Source: an uncultured Flaviramulus sp. (GTDB lineage Bacteria; Bacteroidota; Bacteroidia; Flavobacteriales; Flavobacteriaceae). From it: a stretch of DNA of 64,000 bases. The stretch is from the NCBI GenBank assembly GCA_947501105.1, contig CANMUP010000004.1:124001-188000 (forward strand), written 5' to 3'. Position 1 is the stretch's first letter. Each line of letters begins with the position of its first letter. The notes beneath the pieces were generated by a model. That model was not told the DNA's origin. It searched no databases and saw only the letters and a list, made by a program, of their open reading frames with translations. Shown here one piece after another: positions 54,523 to 62,897 of the stretch. A program made the translations under genes and the position numbers.

Positions 54523-55536
54523 TTAGTGTGATTCAGAAATTAGTTCAGAATGGGGACGTGGTTTGTATTTAGCTGCCGTATCAGCTATAACCCGTATATG
54601 CTCTGGCGATGTACCACAACAGCCTCCTATAATATTAATCAAATTCTTTTTTAAATACTCTTCAATTTGTTCACCCATTTCCTCTGGCGTTTCATCATAT
54701 TCACCAAAAGCATTTGGCAATCCTGCGTTAGGATGTGCTGAAATAGCGAAATCTGTTTTTGATGCAATAGCCTCTAAATGAGGCTGTAATAAATTAGCTC
54801 CCAAGGCACAATTAAACCCAATGGATAATAATGGAATATGCGATACTGAAATTAAAAAGGCTTCAGCGGTTTGCCCAGATAATGTTCTACCTGAGGCATC
54901 TGTTATAGTTCCGCTTAACATAATAGGAATATCAATATTTCGCTCTTCTTTTACTTCTTCAATAGCAAATAAAGCCGCTTTAGCATTTAAAGTATCAAAA
55001 ACCGTTTCTACTAATAAAATATCAACACCTCCGTCAACTAAAGCCTCCACCTGTTGTTTATACGCGATACGTAATTCATCAAAGGTAACGGCTCTATAAC
55101 CTGGATCGTTAACATCTGGTGACATACTTGCCGTTCTGTTTGTTGGTCCAATTGAACCAGCAACAAAACGGGGTTTATGAGGCTCTTTAGCAGTAAATTC
55201 TTCTGCTACTTCTTTAGCAATTTTTGCAGACTCATAATTTAGCTCATATACCAAATCTTCCATTTGATAATCTGCCATAGCAATTGTAGTTCCTGAAAAT
55301 GTATTGGTTTCAACAATATCTGCTCCTACTTCAAAATATTTGGCATGAATAGTTTTTATGGCCTCTGGCTGGGTAATAGACAATAGGTCGTTATTTCCTT
55401 GTAAGGATGTTGGATAATTTTTAAAACGTTCGCCTCTAAAATCTTCCTCGGTAAATTTATAGGCTTGCAACATGGTTCCCATAGCTCCATCGAGCACAAG
55501 AATACGTTGTTTTAAAGCTTGCTGTATGTTTGACAT
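54523..55536 (-). CDS. Methionine synthase N-terminal part (homocysteine S-methyltransferase)
   Basis: 337 residues, the zinc homocysteine-binding domain of Met[14 protein letters not shown] starts the barrel, [14 protein letters not shown] follows, and the zinc cysteines are in GFNCALGA and [10 protein letters not shown]. Alone it cannot hold B12, so it must act with the 891-residue partner downstream. First gene of an operon under a SAM-I riboswitch. Its ATG is directly preceded by ATCAA, which may take part in riboswitch pairing. Confidence 0.95.
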   Translation of the reverse strand: MSNIQQALKQRILVLDGAMGTMLQAYKFTEEDFRGERFKNYPTSLQGNNDLLSITQPEAIKTIHAKYFEVGADIVETNTFSGTTIAMADYQMEDLVYELNYESAKIAKEVAEEFTAKEPHKPRFVAGSIGPTNRTASMSPDVNDPGYRAVTFDELRIAYKQQVEALVDGGVDILLVETVFDTLNAKAALFAIEEVKEERNIDIPIMLSGTITDASGRTLSGQTAEAFLISVSHIPLLSIGFNCALGANLLQPHLEAIASKTDFAISAHPNAGLPNAFGEYDETPEEMGEQIEEYLKKNLINIIGGCCGTSPEHIRVIADTAAKYKPRPHSELISESH

Positions 55537-55590
55537 TTGATATTATTTATATCTATATGTCATCAAGAAAAGTAAAAGAAACACTTTTCG

Positions 55591-55694
55591 TTATCTTTCT
55601 AATACTTGCAATATTAGTAGAATTTAGCACCTTCTTTATAGTTAAAGGGTTGCCAAGGCTTCAACGGGTCTATTCCCTCTACCTTTCTTGATAA
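55591..55694 (-). ncRNA. SAM-I (S-box) riboswitch aptamer
   Basis: On the minus strand it begins TTATCAAGAAAGGTAGAGGG, includes ACCCGTTGAAGCCTTGGCAA and AAGGTGCTAAATTC, and closes with AAAGATAA, so P1 is TTATC (55690-55694) with GATAA (55591-55595). P4 is TAATA-TTGCAAG-TATTA. The GAAGCC, GGCAACC and GGTGC blocks are the conserved SAM-I core. It lies 55 bases before the homocysteine methyltransferase start. SAM binding should lower expression of the metH operon. Confidence 0.94.
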
Positions 55695-55721
55695 CAATTA
55701 ATACGTTTATGAACTGAAGTA

Positions 55722-55729
55722 CAAAAGTA
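55722..55729 (-). promoter_or_regulatory. -7 box upstream of the SAM riboswitch
   Basis: TACTTTTG matches TAnnTTTG exactly on the minus strand, 28 bases before the aptamer. A TTG at 17-23 bases upstream was not found, so support is partial. Confidence 0.5.
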
Positions 55730-55779
55730 ACACAATTAACTTTATTTGTTCATTTTTTATTTAAAAATTTAGGCTCTGC

Positions 55780-56673
55780 TTAGTTAATCTTCAATTTTCT
55801 GGACGGTTCTCTACCATAACCTTTAATAAAAATTGAATCTTTGGTAAATTTAACAGTGGCAAATGCTAACGTATTTTCAGTATCTAGCATTCCTTTAAAA
55901 GTAAGATGATGTACTTTACTTTTTTCAAGATAGTCTCCATCATGATTATGTCCGTTAAAGTAGAATTTCACATTATCGTAACTCTCTATAAGTTGAAGAA
56001 ATTGCTTATAATTCCATAAATTATGTCCTGCACCATTTCTTCCAGTAGGGAAATGACAATAAAACCCAACACGTTCATTTTTATTTTTTGCCTCGTTCAA
56101 TTGTTCTTTAACCCATTGTAATTGGTTTGAACTCAAACCTCCATTCCAAGTTTGCATATTAGGTTCGTTCTCCTTTTTGAGAAGATTAAAAAGAGAGTCT
56201 GTTTCTTTTTTCTTTGTATTAGATATAGCCCCATGGTAACTAAGGTCATTACCATCTAAAACAATAAAACGCCAATTATTTTTTATAAAACTATAATAAC
56301 GATTCTTTAATCCCATTTTAGCAGGAACTAAAGATTTTAAAGAATCTGAAACGCTAAAATCATGGTTGCCAAGAACATGATATTTTTCAGATTTCAAACT
56401 ATTCCAAATAGGCAATACTGTATCGAAACTTTCGAAATTGCGGTCAATAAAATCGCCTAAATGAATTGTATAATCTAAGTTTTTAGTATTTAATTTTTCT
56501 ACAGCAGATTTAAATTTACCCGTTGACTGCTTATAAAATCGATTGCCTTGTGTTTCGCAATCGCAATATTGACAATCGGCAATTATACCAATTTCAAAAT
56601 CTGTTGATTCATTTGATTCTTTATTCGATTTACAAGCTATTAAGACAATAGCAAAGAAGAATATTTTTTTCAT
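55780..56673 (-). CDS. Metallophosphoesterase lipoprotein, ADP-ribose/CDP-alcohol diphosphatase-like
   Basis: 297 residues. The lipoprotein signal ends LIAC (Cys14). Metal-binding motifs: IIADCQYCDCE (D-x-Q, with Gln in place of the usual His), LGDFIDR, LGNHDFS, FYCHFPTG and FNGHNHDGDY. The Gln is characteristic of Mn-dependent ADP-ribose/CDP-alcohol diphosphatases (ADPRM group). A periplasmic or surface lipoprotein version is less usual. It lies between the metH riboswitch and cysM. Confidence 0.82.
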   Translation of the reverse strand: MKKIFFFAIVLIACKSNKESNESTDFEIGIIADCQYCDCETQGNRFYKQSTGKFKSAVEKLNTKNLDYTIHLGDFIDRNFESFDTVLPIWNSLKSEKYHVLGNHDFSVSDSLKSLVPAKMGLKNRYYSFIKNNWRFIVLDGNDLSYHGAISNTKKKETDSLFNLLKKENEPNMQTWNGGLSSNQLQWVKEQLNEAKNKNERVGFYCHFPTGRNGAGHNLWNYKQFLQLIESYDNVKFYFNGHNHDGDYLEKSKVHHLTFKGMLDTENTLAFATVKFTKDSIFIKGYGREPSRKLKIN

Positions 56674-56715
56674 TGAAGGATATAAATTTACATTAGAGCT
56701 AGGCTCCTTGTAAAT

Positions 56716-57606
56716 TTACTCAAATAAACTCGAAGACAAATACCTGTCTCCTCTATCGCAAATAATGGCTACTACTATACCTCTATCAATAGATTCGGCT
56801 ATTTTTAAAGCACAAAACACAGAGCCGCCACTGCTCATACCTGCAAAAACCCCCTCTTCCTTTGCCAAACGCTGCGTCATTGCTTTAGCCTCATTTTCAG
56901 TCACTTCAACAACTTGATCCACTTTATTTCTATCGAAAAACTTAGGCACATAATCTGGTGACCATTTTCTAATGCCTGGGATTCTTGATCCGTCTGCTGG
57001 TTGTGCTCCAACTATAGTAATATTTTGATTTTTTTCTTTTAAAAATGTTGAAACTCCAGTTATAGTTCCTGTGGTCCCCATAGCTGAGACAAAATGTGTA
57101 ACCTCTTGCTCGGTGTCTCTCCAAATCTCTGGTCCAGTAGCTTTATAGTGTGCTTTCCAGTTATCATCATTTTCAAACTGATTTAATAACACATACCCTT
57201 TTTCATCTCTAAGTTGAAATGCCACATCGCGCGAGCCTTCAATACCAATATCTGACGGTGTTAAAATAACCTCAGCTCCATAAGCTCGCATCGTTTTTAC
57301 GCGTTCCTCAGTTGAATGCTCGGGCATTACTAAAACTATATTAAGTCCTAATAATTGAGCAATAAATGCTAAGGCAATCCCTGTATTTCCACTTGTTGCT
57401 TCAACTAGAGTACCTCCCTTTTTTATATCACCTCTTTTAATCGCTTGATTTATCATATTAAAAGCTGGACGGTCTTTTACACTTCCGCCAGGGTTATTTC
57501 CTTCTAATTTAAGAAATAAACGTACTCCCTTTTTAGAAATAAGGTGCGTTGCTTCAACTAATGGTGTGTTTCCGATTTGATCTAAAATAGTGCTACCGTA
57601 TGCCAT
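56716..57606 (-). CDS. cysM: Cysteine synthase B
   Basis: PLP-dependent O-acetylserine sulfhydrylase, 296 residues. PLP lysine in [15 protein letters not shown], phosphate loop [13 protein letters not shown], and substrate loop [20 protein letters not shown] rather than KDRIA and the 296-residue length point to the CysM form. It overlaps the end of cysE by 14 bases, so the two final steps of cysteine synthesis are encoded together. Confidence 0.93.
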   Translation of the reverse strand: MAYGSTILDQIGNTPLVEATHLISKKGVRLFLKLEGNNPGGSVKDRPAFNMINQAIKRGDIKKGGTLVEATSGNTGIALAFIAQLLGLNIVLVMPEHSTEERVKTMRAYGAEVILTPSDIGIEGSRDVAFQLRDEKGYVLLNQFENDDNWKAHYKATGPEIWRDTEQEVTHFVSAMGTTGTITGVSTFLKEKNQNITIVGAQPADGSRIPGIRKWSPDYVPKFFDRNKVDQVVEVTENEAKAMTQRLAKEEGVFAGMSSGGSVFCALKIAESIDRGIVVAIICDRGDRYLSSSLFE

Positions 57607-58336
57607 TTTTTTTAGGTCTGATTTTAATTTCAGTTTGATAAGTTACCAATGAATCTTCTGGAACCGATTGTGTTATCCATACATTAGCACCTATTGTTGT
57701 ATTTGCTCCGATAACAATATCGCCGCCTAAAATAGTAGCATTGGCATAAATAGTCACATTGTCCTCAATAGTAGGATGACGCTTTACCTGAGCTAAATCT
57801 TTACTTACTTGAATACCTCCTAGTGTAACACCTTGGTATATTTTGACATGATCTTTTATAATAGATGTCTCTCCAATTACGATACCTGTACCATGATCAA
57901 TATAGAAAGACTTCCCTATTGTTGCCCCTGGATGAATATCGATGCCTGTAATACCGTGAATATATTCACTCATCATTCTTGGCAGAATACGGATATTCAA
58001 CTTATAAAGTGTATGACTTAATCTATAAATCGAAATGGCATGAAAACCTGGGTATGCCAAATAGACTTCTTCTAAACAAGATGCTGCTGGATCATTACAT
58101 TCAAAAGCTATGGCATCTTTATCTAACGTTTTTCTAATCTCTGGTAATTGTTCTTTGAACTTATTCCACTTTTCTTGTCCATTTTCAACAGAAAGCTTTA
58201 AAAGAATTTTTAAGAATGTTGTTTCTAAATATTCCGCATGAGCTTTTTCTTGTTGCTCATCAAATAAGGCATAAAACAAGCGTTTAGTAAAGGTCTTAAC
58301 CGAATCTTTAAGGCAAACATTATAACTTTTTTTCAC
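57593..58336 (-). CDS. cysE: Serine O-acetyltransferase
   Basis: Makes O-acetylserine for CysM. 247 residues with an N-terminal helical domain ([20 protein letters not shown]) and a left-handed beta-helix of hexapeptide repeats ([60 protein letters not shown]). The catalytic DH pair is in FYIDHGTG. It resembles the short EpsC-like CysE of other Bacteroidota. The C-terminus [10 protein letters not shown] lacks the typical inhibitory tail Ile. Confidence 0.93.
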   Translation of the reverse strand: MKKSYNVCLKDSVKTFTKRLFYALFDEQQEKAHAEYLETTFLKILLKLSVENGQEKWNKFKEQLPEIRKTLDKDAIAFECNDPAASCLEEVYLAYPGFHAISIYRLSHTLYKLNIRILPRMMSEYIHGITGIDIHPGATIGKSFYIDHGTGIVIGETSIIKDHVKIYQGVTLGGIQVSKDLAQVKRHPTIEDNVTIYANATILGGDIVIGANTTIGANVWITQSVPEDSLVTYQTEIKIRPKKNGIR

Positions 58337-58364
58337 AGAAGCTTTATTTACGTGATTGAGGTTT

Positions 58365-59417
58365 TTAATTAATAGCCTGAACTACCGCTTTTGGCGCTTC
58401 TTTACGAGTTCCATCAAAACCATCTATTCCACTAACAGTTGTATATTTTAAAACATACTTTTTCCCTGGATTAATAATTCTGTAAGCCGCTTGACACATT
58501 AATGTCGCCTCATGGAACCCACAAAGAATTAATTTTAGTTTCTCAGGATATGTATTTACATCTCCAATGGCAAAAACACCTGGTATATTGGTTTGATAAT
58601 TTAATGAGTTATCTACTTTAATAGCATTCTTTTCAATATCTAATCCCCAATTTCCTATAGGTCCTAATTTTGGAGACAATCCAAATAAAGGAATAAAATG
58701 ATCAGTTTCTAATCGTGTTTCATCGCCATCTTTAACATAAGTAATAGCTTCAATTTTGTCATCACCGTGTAGCCCTTTAACTTCTGCTGGCGTGATTAAA
58801 TTGATTTTATTTAAAAGTGTTAACTCTCTTACTTTTTCTACAGAATCTAATGCTCCTCTAAACTCATTTCTTCTATGAATTAAGGTCACTTCTGAAGCTA
58901 CATCTGTTAAAAAGATACTCCAGTCTAAAGCAGAATCACCTCCACCAGAAATTACTACTTTCTTGTCACGATAAAATTCTGGATCTTTAATAATATATTC
59001 AACACCTTTATCCTCATAATCGGTAATGCCTTCTATGGCTGGTTTTCTAGGTTCAAATGATCCTAAACCACCTGCAATTGCTACTACTGGAGCGTGGTGT
59101 TGCGTGCCTTTATTAGTCGTTACAATAAAAGAACCGTCTTCTTGCTTTTCTATAGTTTCAGCACGCTCGCCTAAAGTAAAGCCAGGTTCAAATTGTTTCC
59201 CTTGCTCTAATAAATTTTTAGTTAAATCACCTGCCAATATTTCTGGAAATCCAGGAATATCATAAATTGGTTTTTTTGGGTAAATCTCAGAACATTGCCC
59301 TCCAGGTTGTGGTAATGCGTCAATTAAATGGCATTTAAGTTTTAATAAACCTGCTTCAAAAACTGTAAATAATCCTGTTGGTCCTGCACCTATTATAAGT
59401 ATATCTGTTTTAATCAT
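58365..59417 (-). CDS. Thioredoxin reductase-like ferredoxin-NADP reductase (type 2)
   Basis: FAD/NAD(P) oxidoreductase. [15 protein letters not shown] binds [20 protein letters not shown] binds NAD(P); [20 protein letters not shown] is the C-terminal FAD site. No redox CxxC is seen, which fits the YumC-type ferredoxin/flavodoxin reductases. In this sulfur cluster it could supply electrons to the siroheme reductase (inference). The start at 59417 ([10 protein letters not shown]) is chosen over the upstream in-frame ATG at 59438, which overlaps the preceding gene. Confidence 0.88.
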   Translation of the reverse strand: MIKTDILIIGAGPTGLFTVFEAGLLKLKCHLIDALPQPGGQCSEIYPKKPIYDIPGFPEILAGDLTKNLLEQGKQFEPGFTLGERAETIEKQEDGSFIVTTNKGTQHHAPVVAIAGGLGSFEPRKPAIEGITDYEDKGVEYIIKDPEFYRDKKVVISGGGDSALDWSIFLTDVASEVTLIHRRNEFRGALDSVEKVRELTLLNKINLITPAEVKGLHGDDKIEAITYVKDGDETRLETDHFIPLFGLSPKLGPIGNWGLDIEKNAIKVDNSLNYQTNIPGVFAIGDVNTYPEKLKLILCGFHEATLMCQAAYRIINPGKKYVLKYTTVSGIDGFDGTRKEAPKAVVQAIN

Positions 59418-59427
59418 TTCTACGATT

Positions 59428-60003
59428 CTATTTTGCAATTAATCCTTTGGTGAATTCGTTTAACGTTTCTACTTTTTGCTCGAAATCTCCTTTTATTGTT
59501 TTTCTATATTCATTTAAATTTTTAACTAAATCGTCAACATCTTCTGGAATAACATCCTCAAAAAATTGTCGTAATCGTTTAGCTGTTGTTGGTGATTTTC
59601 CATTAGTTGAAATCGCCACTTTCACATTGCCTTTAGTTACAATTCCACCCATATAAAAATCACAATATGGTGGGTTATCGGCAACATTTACTAAAATACT
59701 CCTTTTTCTACAATGTTTATAAACTTTTATATTTACTTTAGGAACATCAGTCGTTGCTACAACAATATGCTTTCCTTTTAAATAATCTTTATTATAATTA
59801 TCTTTTATCAGCGTAACATTTCCTTTTTTAGTCAAAGATATTGTATCTTCTCTAAACATTGGTGACACTAATGTTACACAAGCATCTGGACTTGATTTTA
59901 ATAGAAACTTTAATTTTTCTTCAGCTACATAACCACCACCCACAATAAGCACATTTAAATTTTGTGCCTTTAAAAAAATAGGATATAAATTATTCCTTTC
60001 CAT
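59428..60003 (-). CDS. Precorrin-2 dehydrogenase / siroheme ferrochelatase (Met8-like)
   Basis: Oxidises precorrin-2 to sirohydrochlorin and may insert iron. 191 residues with NLYPIFLKAQNLNVLIVGGG (NAD loop), HIVVATTDVPKVNIKVYKHC, VNVADNPPYCDFYMGGIV and KVAISTNGKSPTTAKRLR. The aspartate in DNPPYCDF corresponds to the catalytic Asp of Met8. The gene lies two bases after cobA and ten before the reductase start. Together with cobA it makes the siroheme for the sulfite reductase. Confidence 0.92.
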   Translation of the reverse strand: MERNNLYPIFLKAQNLNVLIVGGGYVAEEKLKFLLKSSPDACVTLVSPMFREDTISLTKKGNVTLIKDNYNKDYLKGKHIVVATTDVPKVNIKVYKHCRKRSILVNVADNPPYCDFYMGGIVTKGNVKVAISTNGKSPTTAKRLRQFFEDVIPEDVDDLVKNLNEYRKTIKGDFEQKVETLNEFTKGLIAK

Positions 60004-60005
60004 AA

Positions 60006-60767
60006 CTAAGCTACTGCAAAATCTTTATAAATAGAATTTAAAACCACACGCTCTTTAACAACGTCTCCAATAACTATAATAGCTGGAGAAGACAGTTGTT
60101 TTTCTTCAACCACTTTACTAATTGTGCTAATAGTTCCTACTCCAAATTTTTCGTCTTGAGTAGTTCCATTTTGAATGATAGCTACAGCGGTATCTTGCTT
60201 ACCTTCTGCTGAAAACACCTTAACTATTTCATTAAGTTTACTCATTCCCATTAAAATCACAACAGTAGCTGTAGATTTTGCAGCTAATACTACATCGTTA
60301 GATAATTTATGTGCTTTCGTTGTTCCAGTAATCACCCAAAAACTTTCTGAAGCACCTCTTTTTGTTAGTGGAATTCCTTGATATGCAGGAACGGCAATAG
60401 CCGATGTAATTCCTGGTACAACGTAAGTTTCAAGTCCAAATTGTCTGGCATAATCTATCTCTTCAGCTCCGCGTCCAAAAATAAAAGGATCACCTCCTTT
60501 TAAACGCACGACGTGTCCGTGAGACTTTGCTCTACTAACAATAAGTTCATTAATTTGATCTTGCTGAAAACTATAACATCCTTTTCGTTTACCAACAAAA
60601 ATGAGTTCTGCTTTTTTAGAAGCATATTTAAGAAGCTCTTCATTTATAAGTGCGTCATATAAAATAACATCAGCAGATTCAATAGCTTTAATCGCCTTAA
60701 GCGTTATTAAATCTAAATCTCCTGGTCCAGCACCTACAACAGTTAGCTTTGGAGTTTTTATATTCAT
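60006..60767 (-). CDS. cobA: Uroporphyrinogen-III C-methyltransferase
   Basis: SAM-dependent methylase making precorrin-2, the first siroheme step. 253 residues with KLTVVGAGPGDLDLITLKA, FVGKRKGCYSFQQDQIN, VVRLKGGDPFIFGRGAEE and VVPGITSAIAVPAYQGIPLT. All core motifs are intact. It lies six bases after the sulfite reductase stop and two bases before the Met8-like gene, in a polycistronic run. Confidence 0.95.
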   Translation of the reverse strand: MNIKTPKLTVVGAGPGDLDLITLKAIKAIESADVILYDALINEELLKYASKKAELIFVGKRKGCYSFQQDQINELIVSRAKSHGHVVRLKGGDPFIFGRGAEEIDYARQFGLETYVVPGITSAIAVPAYQGIPLTKRGASESFWVITGTTKAHKLSNDVVLAAKSTATVVILMGMSKLNEIVKVFSAEGKQDTAVAIIQNGTTQDEKFGVGTISTISKVVEEKQLSSPAIIVIGDVVKERVVLNSIYKDFAVA

Positions 60768-60773
60768 CTGTTT

Positions 60774-62888
60774 TTAAACTGCTTTCCTTTGAACCCTATT
60801 TATTTCTGTTTCAGTTTCTCTAAAAGTTCTTACTTTATCTAAAAACTGATTTGCATTTTCAATATATTTTGATGCAAACTCTTTTGTTGGTGCATACTTT
60901 TTAATTTGATAAATCAATTCTGAAAAATCAACTCCTAAATCAATTCTGCCACTAGCAACAAACAATTCGTCAAACTGGCTAATAATACCAGCATGCGTAT
61001 TTGTTTTTTTATTTTCAGCCAATAATAACGCTTTCGCGGAATTGACTAAAGAGCTATATGCATAATATATAGCACTAGAATATACTTCATCATTTAATGC
61101 GTTTTTAGCATTATCAATTTTTTCTTCGCTTTCTAAAAATAAAGTTGCTATTAAATCGATTACAACACCAGCACATTCGCCAATCCCTATTTCTTTAACA
61201 TATTTTTCTTCTTCTCCCCAATCGATAAAATCGTCTTGAGTTAGATTCGTAACATCTTGTAAATCATTTAAAAAATCGTAAAAATACTTTTCGCCTTTTT
61301 CTTTATAATATTCTACAAAGTGTGCACCATTTGCATTTGCTTCAAAATCATTTAAAATTCTACGTAAAGCCTCAGGTCCTCTTTTACTTGGTACTTTTAC
61401 TACTTTATCAGCAAAATATGCATTTCCGTCACCTAGGTTTCCACCACCAAGTAATACTTGCAATGCTGGAGCTACTAATTTATCTGGTGTACGAACTGAC
61501 ATTCCTTGAAAACCAATATTTGCCATATTGTGTTGTCCACAAGCATTCATACAGCCACTTATTTTAATAACTAAATCTTCGTTATTTAGATATTGTGGAT
61601 ATTCCGCTTTAATAACACGTTCTAATTCATCTGCAATTCCTGTACTACTTGCAATTCCTAAGTTACAAGTATCAGTTCCTGGGCAAGCTGTTATATCAAC
61701 CGCTTTATTATAACCTGCTTCTACAAATCCTAGTTTTTCTAATTCTGTATAGAAAAATGGTACTAATTCTTCTTTTACAAAAGGAATCACAATATTTTGA
61801 CGTAATGACAAACGAATTTCGCCAGCTGCATACTTTTCAACTAAATCAGCTAATAAACGTGCTTTATCAGTATAAAAATCTCCTAAAAGTACTTTTATTC
61901 CAATAGCGACATAACCTTCCTGTTTTTGAGGAATTAAGTTAGTAGACTTCCAAGTTTCAAAAGTTTTTTGATCTTTAATGGTTACTTCAGGAATTTTATT
62001 TACCTCAACTGGTTTTGAAGCTACATAGACATCTGCATCAATAGCTACTGTTTTAAATTCAATCGCGCTTTGTTCTGCTTCAACTAATTCTTTAAAAGCA
62101 TCTAACCCAATATCTTTTAATAAGAATTTCATACGAGCCTTGGCGCGACTTTTACGTTCACCATGACGATCAAAAATTCTTAAAACACCTTCCATTACTG
62201 GGATAATTTTATCTGTAGACAAAAAATCATATAATACATCTGCATGACGTGGTTGAGACCCTAGTCCGCCGCCAATCATAACTTTAAAACCACGCTCACC
62301 GTTTTGAATTTTTGCTATGAATCCTAAATCATGCATGTAAGACAAGCCTGTATCTTCATCTGAAGATGAAAACGAGACTTTAAATTTACGTCCCATCTCT
62401 TGACAAATAGGATTTCTTAAAAAGAATTTAAAAAGTGCATCTGCATATGGCGATACATCAAATGGTTCGTTTGTGTCGATTCCTGCAGTTTCAGAAGCTG
62501 TTACGTTTCTTACCGTATTACCACAAGCTTCACGCAGGGTAACATCATCACGTTCTAATTCAGCCCAAAGTTCTGGCGTTCTATTTAAATCTACGTAATG
62601 AATTTGAATATCTTGACGTGTTGTAATATGTAACCTTCCTCTAGAATATTCATCAGACACATCAGAAATTCTTCGTAATTGATTACTCAAAACTTTTCCG
62701 TATGGTAGTTTTATACGAATCATTTGTACGCCTTCTTGACGCTGGCCATAAACACCACGTGCTAAACGAAGACTTCTAAATTTCTCTTCGTCTATCTTTC
62801 CATTATGAAATAACTCAATTTTATTAGCTAATTCTATAATATCGTTTTCTACGATTGGATTTTCTATTTCTGTTCTAAAACTTTGCAT
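60774..62888 (-). CDS. Siroheme sulfite/nitrite reductase with C-terminal HEPN-like domain
   Basis: 704 residues. Ferredoxin-type siroheme reductase with N-terminal QEGVQMIRIKLPYGKVLS and RQDIQIHY, and the cluster cysteines in ACPGTDTCNLG (near residue 405) and KISGCMNACGQHNM (near 447). From about 583 a helical HEPN-like domain is fused (LFLESEEKIDNAKNALNDEV; SSAIYYAYSSLVNSAKAL). Location beside cysN, cobA and Met8 indicates sulfite rather than nitrite as substrate. The HEPN tail may be a regulatory or assembly domain. Confidence 0.92.
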   Translation of the reverse strand: MQSFRTEIENPIVENDIIELANKIELFHNGKIDEEKFRSLRLARGVYGQRQEGVQMIRIKLPYGKVLSNQLRRISDVSDEYSRGRLHITTRQDIQIHYVDLNRTPELWAELERDDVTLREACGNTVRNVTASETAGIDTNEPFDVSPYADALFKFFLRNPICQEMGRKFKVSFSSSDEDTGLSYMHDLGFIAKIQNGERGFKVMIGGGLGSQPRHADVLYDFLSTDKIIPVMEGVLRIFDRHGERKSRAKARMKFLLKDIGLDAFKELVEAEQSAIEFKTVAIDADVYVASKPVEVNKIPEVTIKDQKTFETWKSTNLIPQKQEGYVAIGIKVLLGDFYTDKARLLADLVEKYAAGEIRLSLRQNIVIPFVKEELVPFFYTELEKLGFVEAGYNKAVDITACPGTDTCNLGIASSTGIADELERVIKAEYPQYLNNEDLVIKISGCMNACGQHNMANIGFQGMSVRTPDKLVAPALQVLLGGGNLGDGNAYFADKVVKVPSKRGPEALRRILNDFEANANGAHFVEYYKEKGEKYFYDFLNDLQDVTNLTQDDFIDWGEEEKYVKEIGIGECAGVVIDLIATLFLESEEKIDNAKNALNDEVYSSAIYYAYSSLVNSAKALLLAENKKTNTHAGIISQFDELFVASGRIDLGVDFSELIYQIKKYAPTKEFASKYIENANQFLDKVRTFRETETEINRVQRKAV

Positions 62889-62897
62889 TTTCTTTTT

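Noticed and set aside
51557-55536. metH as a gene broken by frameshift or insertion
   Set aside because: Both parts start with ATG, have complete domains and clean stops, and a separate intact gene lies between them. The split looks natural.
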